Assembly (NCBI GenBank): GCA_910586475.1
Contig: CAJUHM010000002.1
Coordinates: 23,649 to 87,648, forward strand
Length of the DNA: 64,000 nucleotides
Reading direction: 5' to 3'
Origin: an uncultured Muribaculaceae bacterium
Lineage (GTDB): Bacteria > Bacteroidota > Bacteroidia > Bacteroidales > Muribaculaceae
A model generated the notes under the pieces. It worked only from the letters and a program-made list of their open reading frames with translations. It had not been told where the DNA came from and searched no databases. Made by a program: the position numbers and the translations under genes. This document shows positions 1-8,452 of the stretch, one piece after another. Every line of letters begins with the position of its first letter. Positions within the stretch are counted from its first letter, which is position 1.

Positions 1-78
1 GTCTTCGACTTTATTGTCGTCGCAGGCCGACAGCGAGAGCAGGGCGAGAGCGAAGGCAAAATATTTGTATAGTTTCAT
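1..78 (-). CDS. Lipoprotein, N-terminal fragment (third gene of left SusCD operon)
   Basis: The gene starts at 78 and runs off the left edge, so only 26 codons are visible. They encode a lipoprotein signal: basic start, hydrophobic stretch, and a lipobox ending LSAC at residue 19, followed by acidic residues. The start lies 41 bases after the SusD stop in the same direction, so it is the third gene of that operon. The mirror operon on the right has a lipoprotein at the same place (10040-10930) with a very similar signal peptide (MKFNKIFAVALAALTLTAC), so the two are probably paralogues. Function is unknown; by position it is a surface-exposed partner of the SusCD pair. Confidence 0.75.
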   Translation of the reverse strand, partial: MKLYKYFAFALALLSLSACDDNKVED

Positions 79-119
79 TTTCGTTAAGTCTTAAAAGTTA
101 ATAGAAACGATTTCTCGGA

Positions 120-1670
120 TCAATAGCCAGGGTTCTGCTGTCCCTTGAGCTGGGGGTTAACCGACATTTCGCGGTAGGGGATAGGCCAAACGAGGCGGTA
201 GTCGCCGGGCTCGTAGGAGATGTTGTCGGTGCTGACCAGAATGAATTCCATGCCTTTGTCGAGCGGAGTTCCGAGGCTTGCGAGATTAGCGTTGCGAGTG
301 AATCCGAGTCCCCAGCGACGGAGGTCGCTCTGGCGGAAGCCTTCGCCGATGAGTTCTTTGGCGCGTTCTTCGCGGATAGCGTTGACGAGGGCTTTGCCGG
401 TCGAAGTCGTTGACTGATAGCCGTCGATACGAGCCTCACGGATTGCGTTGAGATATTCGTTGGCTTTCGATTCGTTCTTGACGGGACCGTCTGTCGCGCA
501 AACTTCGGCTGCAATCAGATAGAGCTCAGAGAGACGGAAGGGCTTGGCCTTGTTCTGGAGGTTGTTGGAAGTAGTTGTCCAGAGAGCGGGGTTGCCGGGG
601 AATTTGCTGAACACAAATGCCTGGCAGTTTACGCCCGAAGAGTTGATCTGATAGACTTCGAAGAAGCTTTCGAAGCGGATGTCATTGTCTTCGTAGGCGA
701 GAAGGGTCGCTGCAGTCGGGATGTAGTCAGAGGTTGTTTTATTGGCGTTGGTGAGCCATGTCTGACCGATTGCGAAACCGCCGCCTTTGGCTTTTTCCGC
801 ATAGGGAACGAAGATGAGCTCGGAGCCGGAGTCGTTGACCCACATGTCGGCATAGCTGTCGGTTCCTACGAGATCATAGAGTCCGCTGTTGATGACGTGT
901 TCAGCTTTGCTGAGGGCAGTCGAATAGTCGTTGGTCAGGAGAGCGAAACGCGACTGGAGCGCGGCAACGACATATTCGTTGAGGTATGCGGTCTCGGGGC
1001 CCATGTTGCCGTCGTTATTGCCGCTGAGATCCCATTCGACCATTCCGTCGAAGGCGAGAGTCAGTTCGTTGTTGATGTATTCGACAGTCTTGCGGATCGA
1101 GCTTCGTCCGACGTAAGAGCCACGGTCGCCAGAGGGTTTGTATTCGGTCACGATCTGGAGACCTTTTCCTTCAGTTTCGAGTTCGGCTTCCTTATAGTCG
1201 ACGAATTTGTCGAAGAGGTAGACGTAGGCCATCGCGCGGCAGAAGTGGCCGACGGCGATCATGCTTCTGATTTCGGCTTTTTCGGTGTCGGTGACATCTT
1301 CACGGTCGAGCAGAGCCTCGCATTTGGGGATGAAGTAGTTTGCTTCGTTGATCGCGTTGTAGGCTGATTGATAGTAAGAGGTGATGTCCTGGTCGCTGAC
1401 GGTTATATTTCCGTTGGAAAAAGGACCCATGCGGTTGGCGTTGTCGATAGTACCGACAAACTTGTCCATCTGTATGTCACCGGCAGAGTATTTAGCTCCG
1501 GCCGACATGCTGCGGATCTGGATGTAGATACCGTTGAGGAAGTTGAATGCGTCATCACGGCTTTCAATCGCGTTCTCCTGGCCGATCGAACCGTAGCGGG
1601 TTGTGTCCATGTCGCAGGAGGTGAAAGCGGCGGAAGCGATTAGTGTCAGTCCTAATATTATTTTTTTCAT
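120..1670 (-). CDS. SusD/RagB-family outer-membrane lipoprotein
   Basis: This is a 516-residue SusD/RagB-type nutrient-binding lipoprotein. In this family the protein sits as a lid on the SusC channel on the cell surface and captures the ligand. Visible signs are a lipobox ending TSC at Cys19, TPR-like helical segments, and the family's C-terminal pattern: LIGEGFRQSDLRRWG, then WPIP and a final QQNPGY. It lies 40 bases after the SusC stop, so the pair is one transcript. It is clearly related over its whole length to the SusD at 8453-9997, especially at the C-terminus. The substrate cannot be read from the sequence; the absence of glycan enzymes and a protease by the sister operon favour peptides. 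Confidence 0.95.
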   Translation of the reverse strand: MKKIILGLTLIASAAFTSCDMDTTRYGSIGQENAIESRDDAFNFLNGIYIQIRSMSAGAKYSAGDIQMDKFVGTIDNANRMGPFSNGNITVSDQDITSYYQSAYNAINEANYFIPKCEALLDREDVTDTEKAEIRSMIAVGHFCRAMAYVYLFDKFVDYKEAELETEGKGLQIVTEYKPSGDRGSYVGRSSIRKTVEYINNELTLAFDGMVEWDLSGNNDGNMGPETAYLNEYVVAALQSRFALLTNDYSTALSKAEHVINSGLYDLVGTDSYADMWVNDSGSELIFVPYAEKAKGGGFAIGQTWLTNANKTTSDYIPTAATLLAYEDNDIRFESFFEVYQINSSGVNCQAFVFSKFPGNPALWTTTSNNLQNKAKPFRLSELYLIAAEVCATDGPVKNESKANEYLNAIREARIDGYQSTTSTGKALVNAIREERAKELIGEGFRQSDLRRWGLGFTRNANLASLGTPLDKGMEFILVSTDNISYEPGDYRLVWPIPYREMSVNPQLKGQQNPGY

Positions 1671-1710
1671 TTTCTGTGTTGTCTTAAATTAGAGGTTCAA
1701 CATAGTTAGA

Positions 1711-4700
1711 TCAGAATGAAACTTCAAGACCGAACTCAAACTGACGAGTGTTCGGGAACTGGAATTGTACCATGTTGCTGAGAGGTTCGGGGTCGTAGCC
1801 GGAGAAGTTTGTGATAGTCCAGAGGTTGCGTCCGGTGAAGTGGAGCTGCAGACCGGAGAGGCCCCATTTGTTGACCAGAGTGGTCGGGAAGTCGTAGGCT
1901 ACAGTCAGGTTTTTCAGGCGGCAGAAAGAAGCGTCTTCGAGCCAGCGGGTGTCGTCGCCTGCGTAGGTCAGTTTTTCTCCGAAGGCGGGGACGTCAGTGA
2001 CCTGACCGGGAGTTGTCCACATGTTGAGCATGTCGGCTGTCTGGTTGTAGGAGAGACCGAATTCACCCGGGTTTGAAGTGAAGTACCGGTCATTGTTGAT
2101 CATCCATTTGCCGGACTGCCAAGCGAAGTTGACAGAAGCCGAAAGACCTTTCCAGCGAGCTGTCGCGCCGAAACCTCCGGTCCAGGGAGCGAACGAGGAT
2201 TTGCCGGTGCAAACCTGAGCGTCAGAGGGGAATGTCTTGGTTACGTTGTCGTTTTTGTCGAGCCACATCTGCTTACCGTCGGCAGGGTCAACACCGACGT
2301 AGCGTACCATGTAGTACTGGTTTGAAACGTCGCCCACTTTCAGCACGAGACCGGTTGCAGAGATTGGATAGATGTCGGTTCCGTCCCAGAGTTCGGTGAT
2401 TCGGTTGCGGTTGTAGTTGAAGCTGACGCGTGCACCGATATACCAGTCTTTTGACTTGAAGATGTCGCCGGTGATTTCGGCTTCGATACCGGTGTTGGTC
2501 ATCTTGCAGACGTTAGCTGCTCCGCTTTCGACGCCAGTCGAGATAGCGTAGGGGATGTTGTAGAGCATGTTGGATGTGGTCTTCTTGTACCAGTCGGCAG
2601 TGATGCCGATGCGGTCAAAGAATCGTACGTTAACACCGAGGTCGTGGCTCCAAACGGTTTCCCAAGAGAGGTCGTAGTTGCTTGCGCCGCTTGTTCCGGT
2701 TGCAGAGTTTCCGCCATATCCGTACTCATAAGTTCCGATAGCGCCCATCCAGGCGAAGTTGCCGATGTTTGAGTTACCCGAACCACCGTAGCTGTAGTGG
2801 AGGCGGAGGTCATTGAGCCAGGTTTTCTCCTGAAGGTTGAGCCAGGATTCGTTGCGGAGGTTCCACATCAGACCGAAGGCCCAGAAGTTGCCCCAGCGGT
2901 GGCCGGAAGCGAGCTGCGAAGAGCCGTCGCGACGGAACGAAGCGTCGATGAAGTAGCGGTTGTCATAGTCGTAGTTCGCGTTAGCGAAGTATGAGTTGAT
3001 GACGATTTCGGATTTGCTGTAGTCAACGCCGCCCATTGAGACTGTTGTACCCTGATTGAGCAGGTTCATACGTTTGTCGACAGTACCGGAAGTGGCAACG
3101 CCGAAACCGTTTGATTTGCGGATGATAGATTCCTGTCCGATGAGCACGCGTGCGTGGTGGTTCTTGAGGAAGTCGAATGTGTATTCGGCAGTGTTGGTGT
3201 AGGTGAACTGATAGTAGCGCGAGAAGGATTCGGAGTTGCTACCGGGGTTGATGTAGCCGGGGTCATTCTGTCCGATCTTGTCGCCCATAGCAGTGTAGAA
3301 AGTCTTGCGGGGGTCGATTGTCTCGGAAGCAGTTGCGTCGTAGCCTTCGAGAGCCTGCTGGGCCTTGATTACGAGTCCGGGGATCGGGGTGATCTGTTCG
3401 TAGATGCGCATGCTACCGGCGAGGCGGTCGCGGTGGAAGTGGTCGTAGGTGTATCTGTACCAGGGGAGAGTGATGCCGGAGTAGTGGAGCTTTTCGACTC
3501 TGTTGCCGTAGACGATATCGCCGTTGTCATTGAATGTGTAGCTGTAGGGGGAGTCGAAGGGGAGTCCCATGCGGGCGAGCAGCATCGGGTTCTCGGTGTA
3601 GAGTTCGCCGGATTCCGCTTTGTCTTCGAGGTTGGCTTTAGAACGACGGAAGCTGAGGTTACCGTTCAAGCCGACGCGGAACCAGCTGTTGACCTTGCTG
3701 TCGATGTTGAACGACATTGTGGTACGGCGCAAGGAAGAGTTTTCGATGATACCTTCCTGCGAGTAGTGGTTGAGTGAAAGGTAGTAGCTGAGGTTTTCAG
3801 AACCGCCGGAGACCTGTCCTTCGACGTTGTAGGTCGGCGCTGAGTTGCTGAAGAGCTCGCTACGCCAGTCGGTGTTGATATTATAGGTGTTGATGAGGTT
3901 CTTGACAGAGCCAGAGAGAGGCTGGCCGATCATGTCGCGGAACTGCATGTACTGCTTGGAGTCCATCATGTCGACATTGTCCTTTACCATCGAGGACCAT
4001 CCGTAGCTTGCGCGGAAGGTTGCTTTGGCCTGTGCGCCGTATTTGCCACGTTTGGTGGTGATGACGATGATACCGTTTGCACCACGGCTACCGTAGATTG
4101 CGATCGAAGCGGCGTCTTTGAGGACAGTCACGCTTTCGATGTCGGCGGGGTTCATCGACATGAAGAGGCTCTGGTCGATCGGAGCGCCGTCGCAGATGAA
4201 GAGCGGCGACGAGTCGGTGTTGAGACCGTTGCGTCCGCGGAGAACGATAGAGTTGCTGTTGGAAGAGGGGTCGCCCGACGAAGAGTTGATCGCGAGGCCG
4301 GGAACCTGTCCCTGGAGAGCGTCGACGAAGTTGGCGGAGGGGGTGTTTTCAAACACCTTGTCGCCAACGACCGAAACCGAACCGACGACAGATCCGAGTT
4401 TCTTACCGGAACCGTAGCCAGTCACGACTACCTGATCGAGGACGTTAGTTGAATATTCGAGGAAAATTTTCAGACCTTCAGTAAGGGTGACGGTCTTGGG
4501 CTGCATGCCGACGTAGGTCACCTTTATTTCTTTCACAGAAGCGGGGACCGTTATCGCAAAGTGTCCGTCTACGTCGGTTGCTACCGGATGGCCGCCGCCG
4601 AGAGGCGTCACTGTCGCGCCGATGAGGGGTTCGTCATCGGCTGCGCTCAGCACAGTTCCGTGGAACGTGCGGTTTTGCGCTGCCGCGCTGATCGCAATAG

Positions 4701-4737
4701 CCACGAGTGCTGTGAGTAATAGAAACAGCTTTTTCAT
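1711..4737 (-). CDS. SusC/RagA-family TonB-dependent transporter (left copy)
   Basis: This 1008-residue outer-membrane TonB-dependent transporter has a signal peptide (residues 1-20, ending AAAQ), a carboxypeptidase-regulatory-like domain (about 23-100), a TonB-box-like VVVTGYG (103-109), a plug domain (about 115-230) and a long barrel ending in aromatic LEVSF. It forms the channel under the SusD lid and imports ligand using TonB energy. No N-terminal STN signalling domain is present. The first 62 bases of the gene and 32 bases before it are identical, in inverted orientation, to the start of the SusC gene at 5395. Similarity stays high to about codon 78 and then drops sharply. A candidate promoter lies at 4868-4898. 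Confidence 0.96.
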   Translation of the reverse strand: MKKLFLLLTALVAIAISAAAQNRTFHGTVLSAADDEPLIGATVTPLGGGHPVATDVDGHFAITVPASVKEIKVTYVGMQPKTVTLTEGLKIFLEYSTNVLDQVVVTGYGSGKKLGSVVGSVSVVGDKVFENTPSANFVDALQGQVPGLAINSSSGDPSSNSNSIVLRGRNGLNTDSSPLFICDGAPIDQSLFMSMNPADIESVTVLKDAASIAIYGSRGANGIIVITTKRGKYGAQAKATFRASYGWSSMVKDNVDMMDSKQYMQFRDMIGQPLSGSVKNLINTYNINTDWRSELFSNSAPTYNVEGQVSGGSENLSYYLSLNHYSQEGIIENSSLRRTTMSFNIDSKVNSWFRVGLNGNLSFRRSKANLEDKAESGELYTENPMLLARMGLPFDSPYSYTFNDNGDIVYGNRVEKLHYSGITLPWYRYTYDHFHRDRLAGSMRIYEQITPIPGLVIKAQQALEGYDATASETIDPRKTFYTAMGDKIGQNDPGYINPGSNSESFSRYYQFTYTNTAEYTFDFLKNHHARVLIGQESIIRKSNGFGVATSGTVDKRMNLLNQGTTVSMGGVDYSKSEIVINSYFANANYDYDNRYFIDASFRRDGSSQLASGHRWGNFWAFGLMWNLRNESWLNLQEKTWLNDLRLHYSYGGSGNSNIGNFAWMGAIGTYEYGYGGNSATGTSGASNYDLSWETVWSHDLGVNVRFFDRIGITADWYKKTTSNMLYNIPYAISTGVESGAANVCKMTNTGIEAEITGDIFKSKDWYIGARVSFNYNRNRITELWDGTDIYPISATGLVLKVGDVSNQYYMVRYVGVDPADGKQMWLDKNDNVTKTFPSDAQVCTGKSSFAPWTGGFGATARWKGLSASVNFAWQSGKWMINNDRYFTSNPGEFGLSYNQTADMLNMWTTPGQVTDVPAFGEKLTYAGDDTRWLEDASFCRLKNLTVAYDFPTTLVNKWGLSGLQLHFTGRNLWTITNFSGYDPEPLSNMVQFQFPNTRQFEFGLEVSF

Positions 4738-4769
4738 ACTAATAATTTAATTAAACATATATGATTGAT
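4676..4769 (-). repeat. Perfect 94-bp inverted repeat, left arm
   Basis: This arm is identical, base for base in inverted orientation, to 5363-5456. It covers 32 bases of leader plus the first 62 bases of the left susC. It ends exactly where the two leaders diverge upstream and at the first mismatch in codon 21. Beyond the perfect part the match continues inside the gene at roughly nine bases in ten for about 170 bases. Recombination between the arms would invert the 593 bases between them. Confidence 0.95.
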
Positions 4770-4835
4770 AGATATAAATCAGATAATCTGATATTTACCT
4801 TAGAAAGGGCGCTTGCCGGGCGCGAGAAAAAAATG

Positions 4836-4857
4836 AAAGTGTCTCTTACGAAGAGAT
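4836..4857 (-). promoter_or_regulatory. Palindromic leader element, left susC copy
   Basis: Read on the minus strand, this contains TCTCTTCGTAAGAGA (4842-4856), a six-base stem with a three-base loop, followed by (C/T)ACTTT. The same 22-base block, with one mismatch, occurs at 5275-5296 on the plus strand. Both palindromes end exactly 104 bases from their susC start codon. If the predicted promoter at 4868-4898 is used, the element would be the very 5' end of the mRNA, so it may act as an RNA stem-loop or as an operator. Confidence 0.6.
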
Positions 4858-4867
4858 TTTCATCCTG

Positions 4868-4898
4868 CAAAATTAGCAATTATTTATAATAAACCAAC
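4868..4898 (-). promoter_or_regulatory. Candidate promoter of left susC operon
   Basis: On the minus strand there is a perfect -7 box TAATTTTG (4868-4875). A GTTG lies 19 bases upstream (4895-4898) in place of the TTTG consensus. Transcription would begin near 4862, giving a leader of roughly 125 bases that opens with the palindromic element. The right-hand susC has no box of this quality at the matching position. Confidence 0.5.
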
Positions 4899-5113
4899 AC
4901 TTCATAGCATTTATTTTCGGCTTTTAACATATTCCTTTGTGTTTTTTTCAATAGAAAAAGTGACTTAATGTTGCAGAATCGGCGTGTTTTGTGAGCAAAT
5001 TGACACAATCCGTATTTTTTTGCATCATATATTACAAAAATCAAAAACAAAGTCTTACGTCTGTTTTAATAATAAATTATAAGAAATCCCTATTAATTTA
5101 AATCGAATTGAAA

Positions 5114-5141
5114 GCGGCGAACTTCGAAAAAGTCCCGCCGC
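5114..5141. other. Strong hairpin in the susC-susC gap
   Basis: Arms GCGGCG (5114-5119) and CGCCGC (5136-5141) enclose an inner ACTT/AAGT pairing around CGAAA. No T-run follows on the plus strand and only a short one on the minus strand, so it is a weak terminator candidate. It could be part of a structured leader or small RNA. Confidence 0.4.
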
Positions 5142-5274
5142 GACTGGGGAAAAACAGGGCTGAAACCACTACAATGAGTCGACCCGAAGGAGAGGGGGAG
5201 TTAAAACCCAAGGCGGAATGTTTAGCTGGCAAAAGTGTAAAACGCAGAAAACAAAGCATATAGCTATCGAGACT

Positions 5275-5296
5275 ATCTCTTCGTAAGAGATACTTT
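5275..5296 (+). promoter_or_regulatory. Palindromic leader element, right susC copy
   Basis: This contains TCTCTTCGTAAGAGA (5276-5290) followed by TACTTT. It matches the block at 4836-4857 with one difference and lies the same 104 bases before the start codon. Between this element and the 94-base repeat the two leaders share only a short AAGGTAAA (5330-5337 and 4794-4801), so the element stands out as conserved. Confidence 0.6.
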
Positions 5297-5362
5297 GCCG
5301 CCTTAGACGTTCTGTAGCGGCGATTCTGAAAGGTAAAGACGTTGATTTTCAGGCTTACAATA

Positions 5363-5456
5363 ATCAATCATATATGTTTAATTAAATTATTAGTATGAAA
5401 AAGCTGTTTCTATTACTCACAGCACTCGTGGCTATTGCGATCAGCGCGGCAGCGCA
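5363..5456 (+). repeat. Perfect 94-bp inverted repeat, right arm
   Basis: This is the inverted identical copy of 4676-4769. It spans 32 leader bases and the first 62 bases of the right-hand susC. It is far longer than the shared signal-peptide coding need would require, since synonymous and leader positions are also identical. That points to recent duplication, gene conversion or repeated inversion. Confidence 0.95.
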
Positions 5457-8424
5457 GAACCGCACGTTTCACGGCACAGTGCTGAGCGCGGCCGATGGCG
5501 AACCGCTCATCGGCGCGGCAGTGACGCCTCTCGGCGGCGGCCAACCGGTAGCAACCGACGTAGACGGTCACTTCACGATAACGGTCCCCGCTTCTGTGAA
5601 AGAAGCAAAGGTGACTTATGTCGGCCACAACCCCTTGACGGTGGCTTTGTCCAACGGCATGGTTGTCAAACTCGAAGTATCATCCACAATGCTCAATGAT
5701 GTCATTGTGACCGGCTACGGTACGGGAAAGAAACTCGGATCTGTTGTCGGCTCTCTCAATGTTGTCAGTGATCAGGTTCTTGAAAATACACCCTCGTCAA
5801 ACTTTGTCGACGCTCTTCAAGGGCAGGTTCCGGGTCTGGCTATATTCTCTAACTCCGGCGAACCAAGCTCTATCCCGTCGTCTATCCGCGTACGCGGTGT
5901 CAACTCGCTGAGCGCAAGCAACACCCCCCTCTTCATTCTCGACGGCGCGCCGACTACATCGGCGGTATTCACCACTCTGAGCCCCAGCGATATCGAGAGT
6001 GTGACAGTCTTGAAGGACGCGTCATCAACTGCCATCTACGGTAGCCGCGCGGCCAACGGTGTTATCGTCATCACAACCAAAAAAGGTAAATACGGCGAGT
6101 CCGGAACAGTTACCGTACGTGCCAACATGGGCTGGAGTCAGCGTGCCGACAACAAGATCGACATCATGAACTCCGAACAGTATATCCGTTTCCGTGATCT
6201 CACCGGCAACCCTGTCAGCCAGGATGTGCGCGATCTCGTCGCCAACTACGGCATCAACACCGACTGGCGCAAGGAGGTGATCAAGGCAAGCGCTCCGATG
6301 TATTCGATGGAAGGCCGCGTAACCGGCGGTTCCGAACGCATCCGCTATTATCTCTCGCTCGGCTATTATGATCAGGACGGTCTGATCGATGCTTCAAAAA
6401 TCCGTCGCGAGACTATGCGAGCCAATATCGACGCCAAGGTCAACGACTGGTTCTCGGTCGGCCTGTCGACGAACTTCGGTTATGAAAAATCGACAAGCAG
6501 CAGTGCAGCCGCAGGCGACAGCGACAATGGCGGTTACTACTCCAACAACCCCTTCGTTCAAGCCTATAATCTGCTGCCGTATGATTCGCCCCGCTACTAC
6601 TCGTTCAACGAAAACGGCGATATTGTCTACGGTGACAAGGCTATCTACTATCACTATTCGGGACAACAGGATGCGAACTACTTCAACCGTAACTATATGA
6701 ATCCCGACAGAACGACCGTGACGGCCATGATGACTCTCTATGAGCAGATCAATCCGCTGAAAGGTCTGACAATCCGCGCGCAGCAGGCTGTCAATGCCTT
6801 CGACTACCGTTCTTCGATGTTCCGTTTTGCCGGCGAACCGTTCTATACACCTATGGGCGACCTCGTCGACAACTCCAGCGTGACCACAACCAACAGCCAG
6901 TCGTTCCAGCGCTGGTATCAGTTTACATACACCAATACGGCCGAATATAAATTCTCGTTGGCCGATAAAAACCATTTCACACTCCTTGCCGGTCAGGAAT
7001 CAATCATAAACCGCAGCAATCAGTTCGGCGTAAGCACTACCGGACAGCCATCGCTCAAACAGTGGCTTCTGACACAAGGAACATCCGTGACAATGAACAA
7101 TGTTTCGCAAAGCATCTATGAAATGGTGATGAACTCATATTTCTTCAACCTTTCGTATGATTTCGACAATAAATATTTCGTTGACGCCTCGATCCGTCGC
7201 GACGGCAGCTCCAAATTCGCTCCCGGCCACCGCTGGTCGACATTTTATGCTGTCGGTGCGATGTGGGATGTTCATCAGGAAAACTTCCTGAAGGACCTTA
7301 CATGGCTCTCAGCCGCAAAACTGCGACTCAATTATGGAACTACCGGTAACTCGGGCATCGACAACTATCAGTATTTCGGTACGGTAGGCACAGGCCGAAT
7401 CTACAATGGCGAAAACTCGCTTGCGCTTGGCACTCGTGAAAACCTTAATCTGAAATGGGAAACAGTCAAGTCATTCGATGTCGGTGTCGACCTCGGTTTC
7501 CTCAACCGTTTGAATCTTTCGGCCGATTTCTATGTGAAAAACACCAAGGACATGCTCATGAGTGTTCCTCTGAGTGTGACAACCGGCTACACTACGGGCA
7601 TGTCAAACGTCGGTTCGATGCGTAACATAGGTGTCGATGTGGATTTCAATGCCGACATTTACGCTGACAAAGACTGGTATGTCGGAGCAGGCGTAAACTT
7701 CGGCTACAACAAAAACACCATTACCGAACTCTTCAACGGCCTCGACAGATTTACCATTCCCGGAACGGGAGTGACCTACGAAGTAGGCAAGAATCCGTTC
7801 TCGCTCCACAACGTGCGTTATGCAGGCGTCGACCCCCGCGACGGTCAGCAGATGTGGTACACTAAAGACGGCAACCTCACCAAACAGTACAATGAAGCGC
7901 GCGACGAAGTGGACCTCGGCAAGAGCTACATCGCACCCTGGAACGGCGGTTTTAACCTCCAGGCCCGCTGGAAAGGCCTCAGCCTCCGTGCAGACTTCAA
8001 CTGGTCGGCACAAAAGTATATCTTCAATGCTACCTACTGGTATGTCAACACAGTCGCCAACTCCGTTTCGCGTAACATGAACGGTAGCACCAACATGCTC
8101 AATGTATGGACCAAACCCGGCGATGTCACCGACATCCCCAATATACTTGACCTTTATGGCAATCCTCAGGAGGTTCAGCCCGACAGCCGAATGGTTGAAA
8201 ACGCGTCGTTCCTCCGTCTGAAGAACCTTACTTTGAGCTATTCTCTGCCAAAGGCATGGCTCAACGCTATCAGAATGCAGAATATACAGTTCCACTTCAC
8301 CGGACGAAATCTGTTTACAATCACAGACTTCACCGGTATCGACCCCGAATACGAGGCAAATGTCGTACACTTCATGTACCCCAACACCCGTCAGTATGAA
8401 ATCGGTGTAGAAGTATCTTTCTAA
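5395..8424 (+). CDS. SusC/RagA-family TonB-dependent transporter (right copy)
   Basis: This 1009-residue outer-membrane importer has the same layout as the left copy: signal peptide 1-20, regulatory-like domain about 23-100, VIVTGYG near 103-109, plug to about 230, and a barrel ending in VEVSF. Residues 1-78 are nearly the same as in the left copy. After that the proteins diverge throughout the plug and barrel, so ligand specificity probably differs. It starts the rightward operon SusC-SusD-lipoprotein; the SusD start is 28 bases after its stop. No canonical TAnnTTTG box is seen upstream, unlike the left copy, so it may be silent, use a different sigma factor, or depend on inversion of the gap. 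Confidence 0.96.
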   Translation: MKKLFLLLTALVAIAISAAAQNRTFHGTVLSAADGEPLIGAAVTPLGGGQPVATDVDGHFTITVPASVKEAKVTYVGHNPLTVALSNGMVVKLEVSSTMLNDVIVTGYGTGKKLGSVVGSLNVVSDQVLENTPSSNFVDALQGQVPGLAIFSNSGEPSSIPSSIRVRGVNSLSASNTPLFILDGAPTTSAVFTTLSPSDIESVTVLKDASSTAIYGSRAANGVIVITTKKGKYGESGTVTVRANMGWSQRADNKIDIMNSEQYIRFRDLTGNPVSQDVRDLVANYGINTDWRKEVIKASAPMYSMEGRVTGGSERIRYYLSLGYYDQDGLIDASKIRRETMRANIDAKVNDWFSVGLSTNFGYEKSTSSSAAAGDSDNGGYYSNNPFVQAYNLLPYDSPRYYSFNENGDIVYGDKAIYYHYSGQQDANYFNRNYMNPDRTTVTAMMTLYEQINPLKGLTIRAQQAVNAFDYRSSMFRFAGEPFYTPMGDLVDNSSVTTTNSQSFQRWYQFTYTNTAEYKFSLADKNHFTLLAGQESIINRSNQFGVSTTGQPSLKQWLLTQGTSVTMNNVSQSIYEMVMNSYFFNLSYDFDNKYFVDASIRRDGSSKFAPGHRWSTFYAVGAMWDVHQENFLKDLTWLSAAKLRLNYGTTGNSGIDNYQYFGTVGTGRIYNGENSLALGTRENLNLKWETVKSFDVGVDLGFLNRLNLSADFYVKNTKDMLMSVPLSVTTGYTTGMSNVGSMRNIGVDVDFNADIYADKDWYVGAGVNFGYNKNTITELFNGLDRFTIPGTGVTYEVGKNPFSLHNVRYAGVDPRDGQQMWYTKDGNLTKQYNEARDEVDLGKSYIAPWNGGFNLQARWKGLSLRADFNWSAQKYIFNATYWYVNTVANSVSRNMNGSTNMLNVWTKPGDVTDIPNILDLYGNPQEVQPDSRMVENASFLRLKNLTLSYSLPKAWLNAIRMQNIQFHFTGRNLFTITDFTGIDPEYEANVVHFMYPNTRQYEIGVEVSF

Positions 8425-8452
8425 TCTCCTTTAGCAACACAATATATAGAAA

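Larger units (their letters stand above)
4738..5394. other. Divergent intergenic region between two susC operons
   Basis: This 657-base gap holds no convincing gene. Outer parts are very AT-rich. A central-right block (about 5101-5340) is less so and contains a strong hairpin at 5114-5141 (GCGGCG and CGCCGC arms with an inner ACTT/AAGT pairing). Both ends carry the 94-base inverted repeat, and both leaders carry the same palindromic element 104 bases before the start codon. A canonical Bacteroidota promoter is visible only for the left gene. The 89-codon leftward open frame at 5098-5367 overlaps the right-hand leader and looks like chance. Confidence 0.8.

Noticed and set aside
3154..3777. 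207-codon rightward frame inside the left susC gene
   Set aside because: It is antisense to a well-supported transporter; its Val/Gly/Glu-rich composition is the usual mirror of coding DNA.
5098..5367. 89-codon leftward open frame in the susC-susC gap
   Set aside because: It overlaps the palindromic leader element and the right susC leader, has no family likeness, and shows no ribosome-binding context.
7603..8370. 255-codon leftward frame inside the right susC gene
   Set aside because: It is an antisense shadow of the barrel-coding region; no signal or domain is recognisable.
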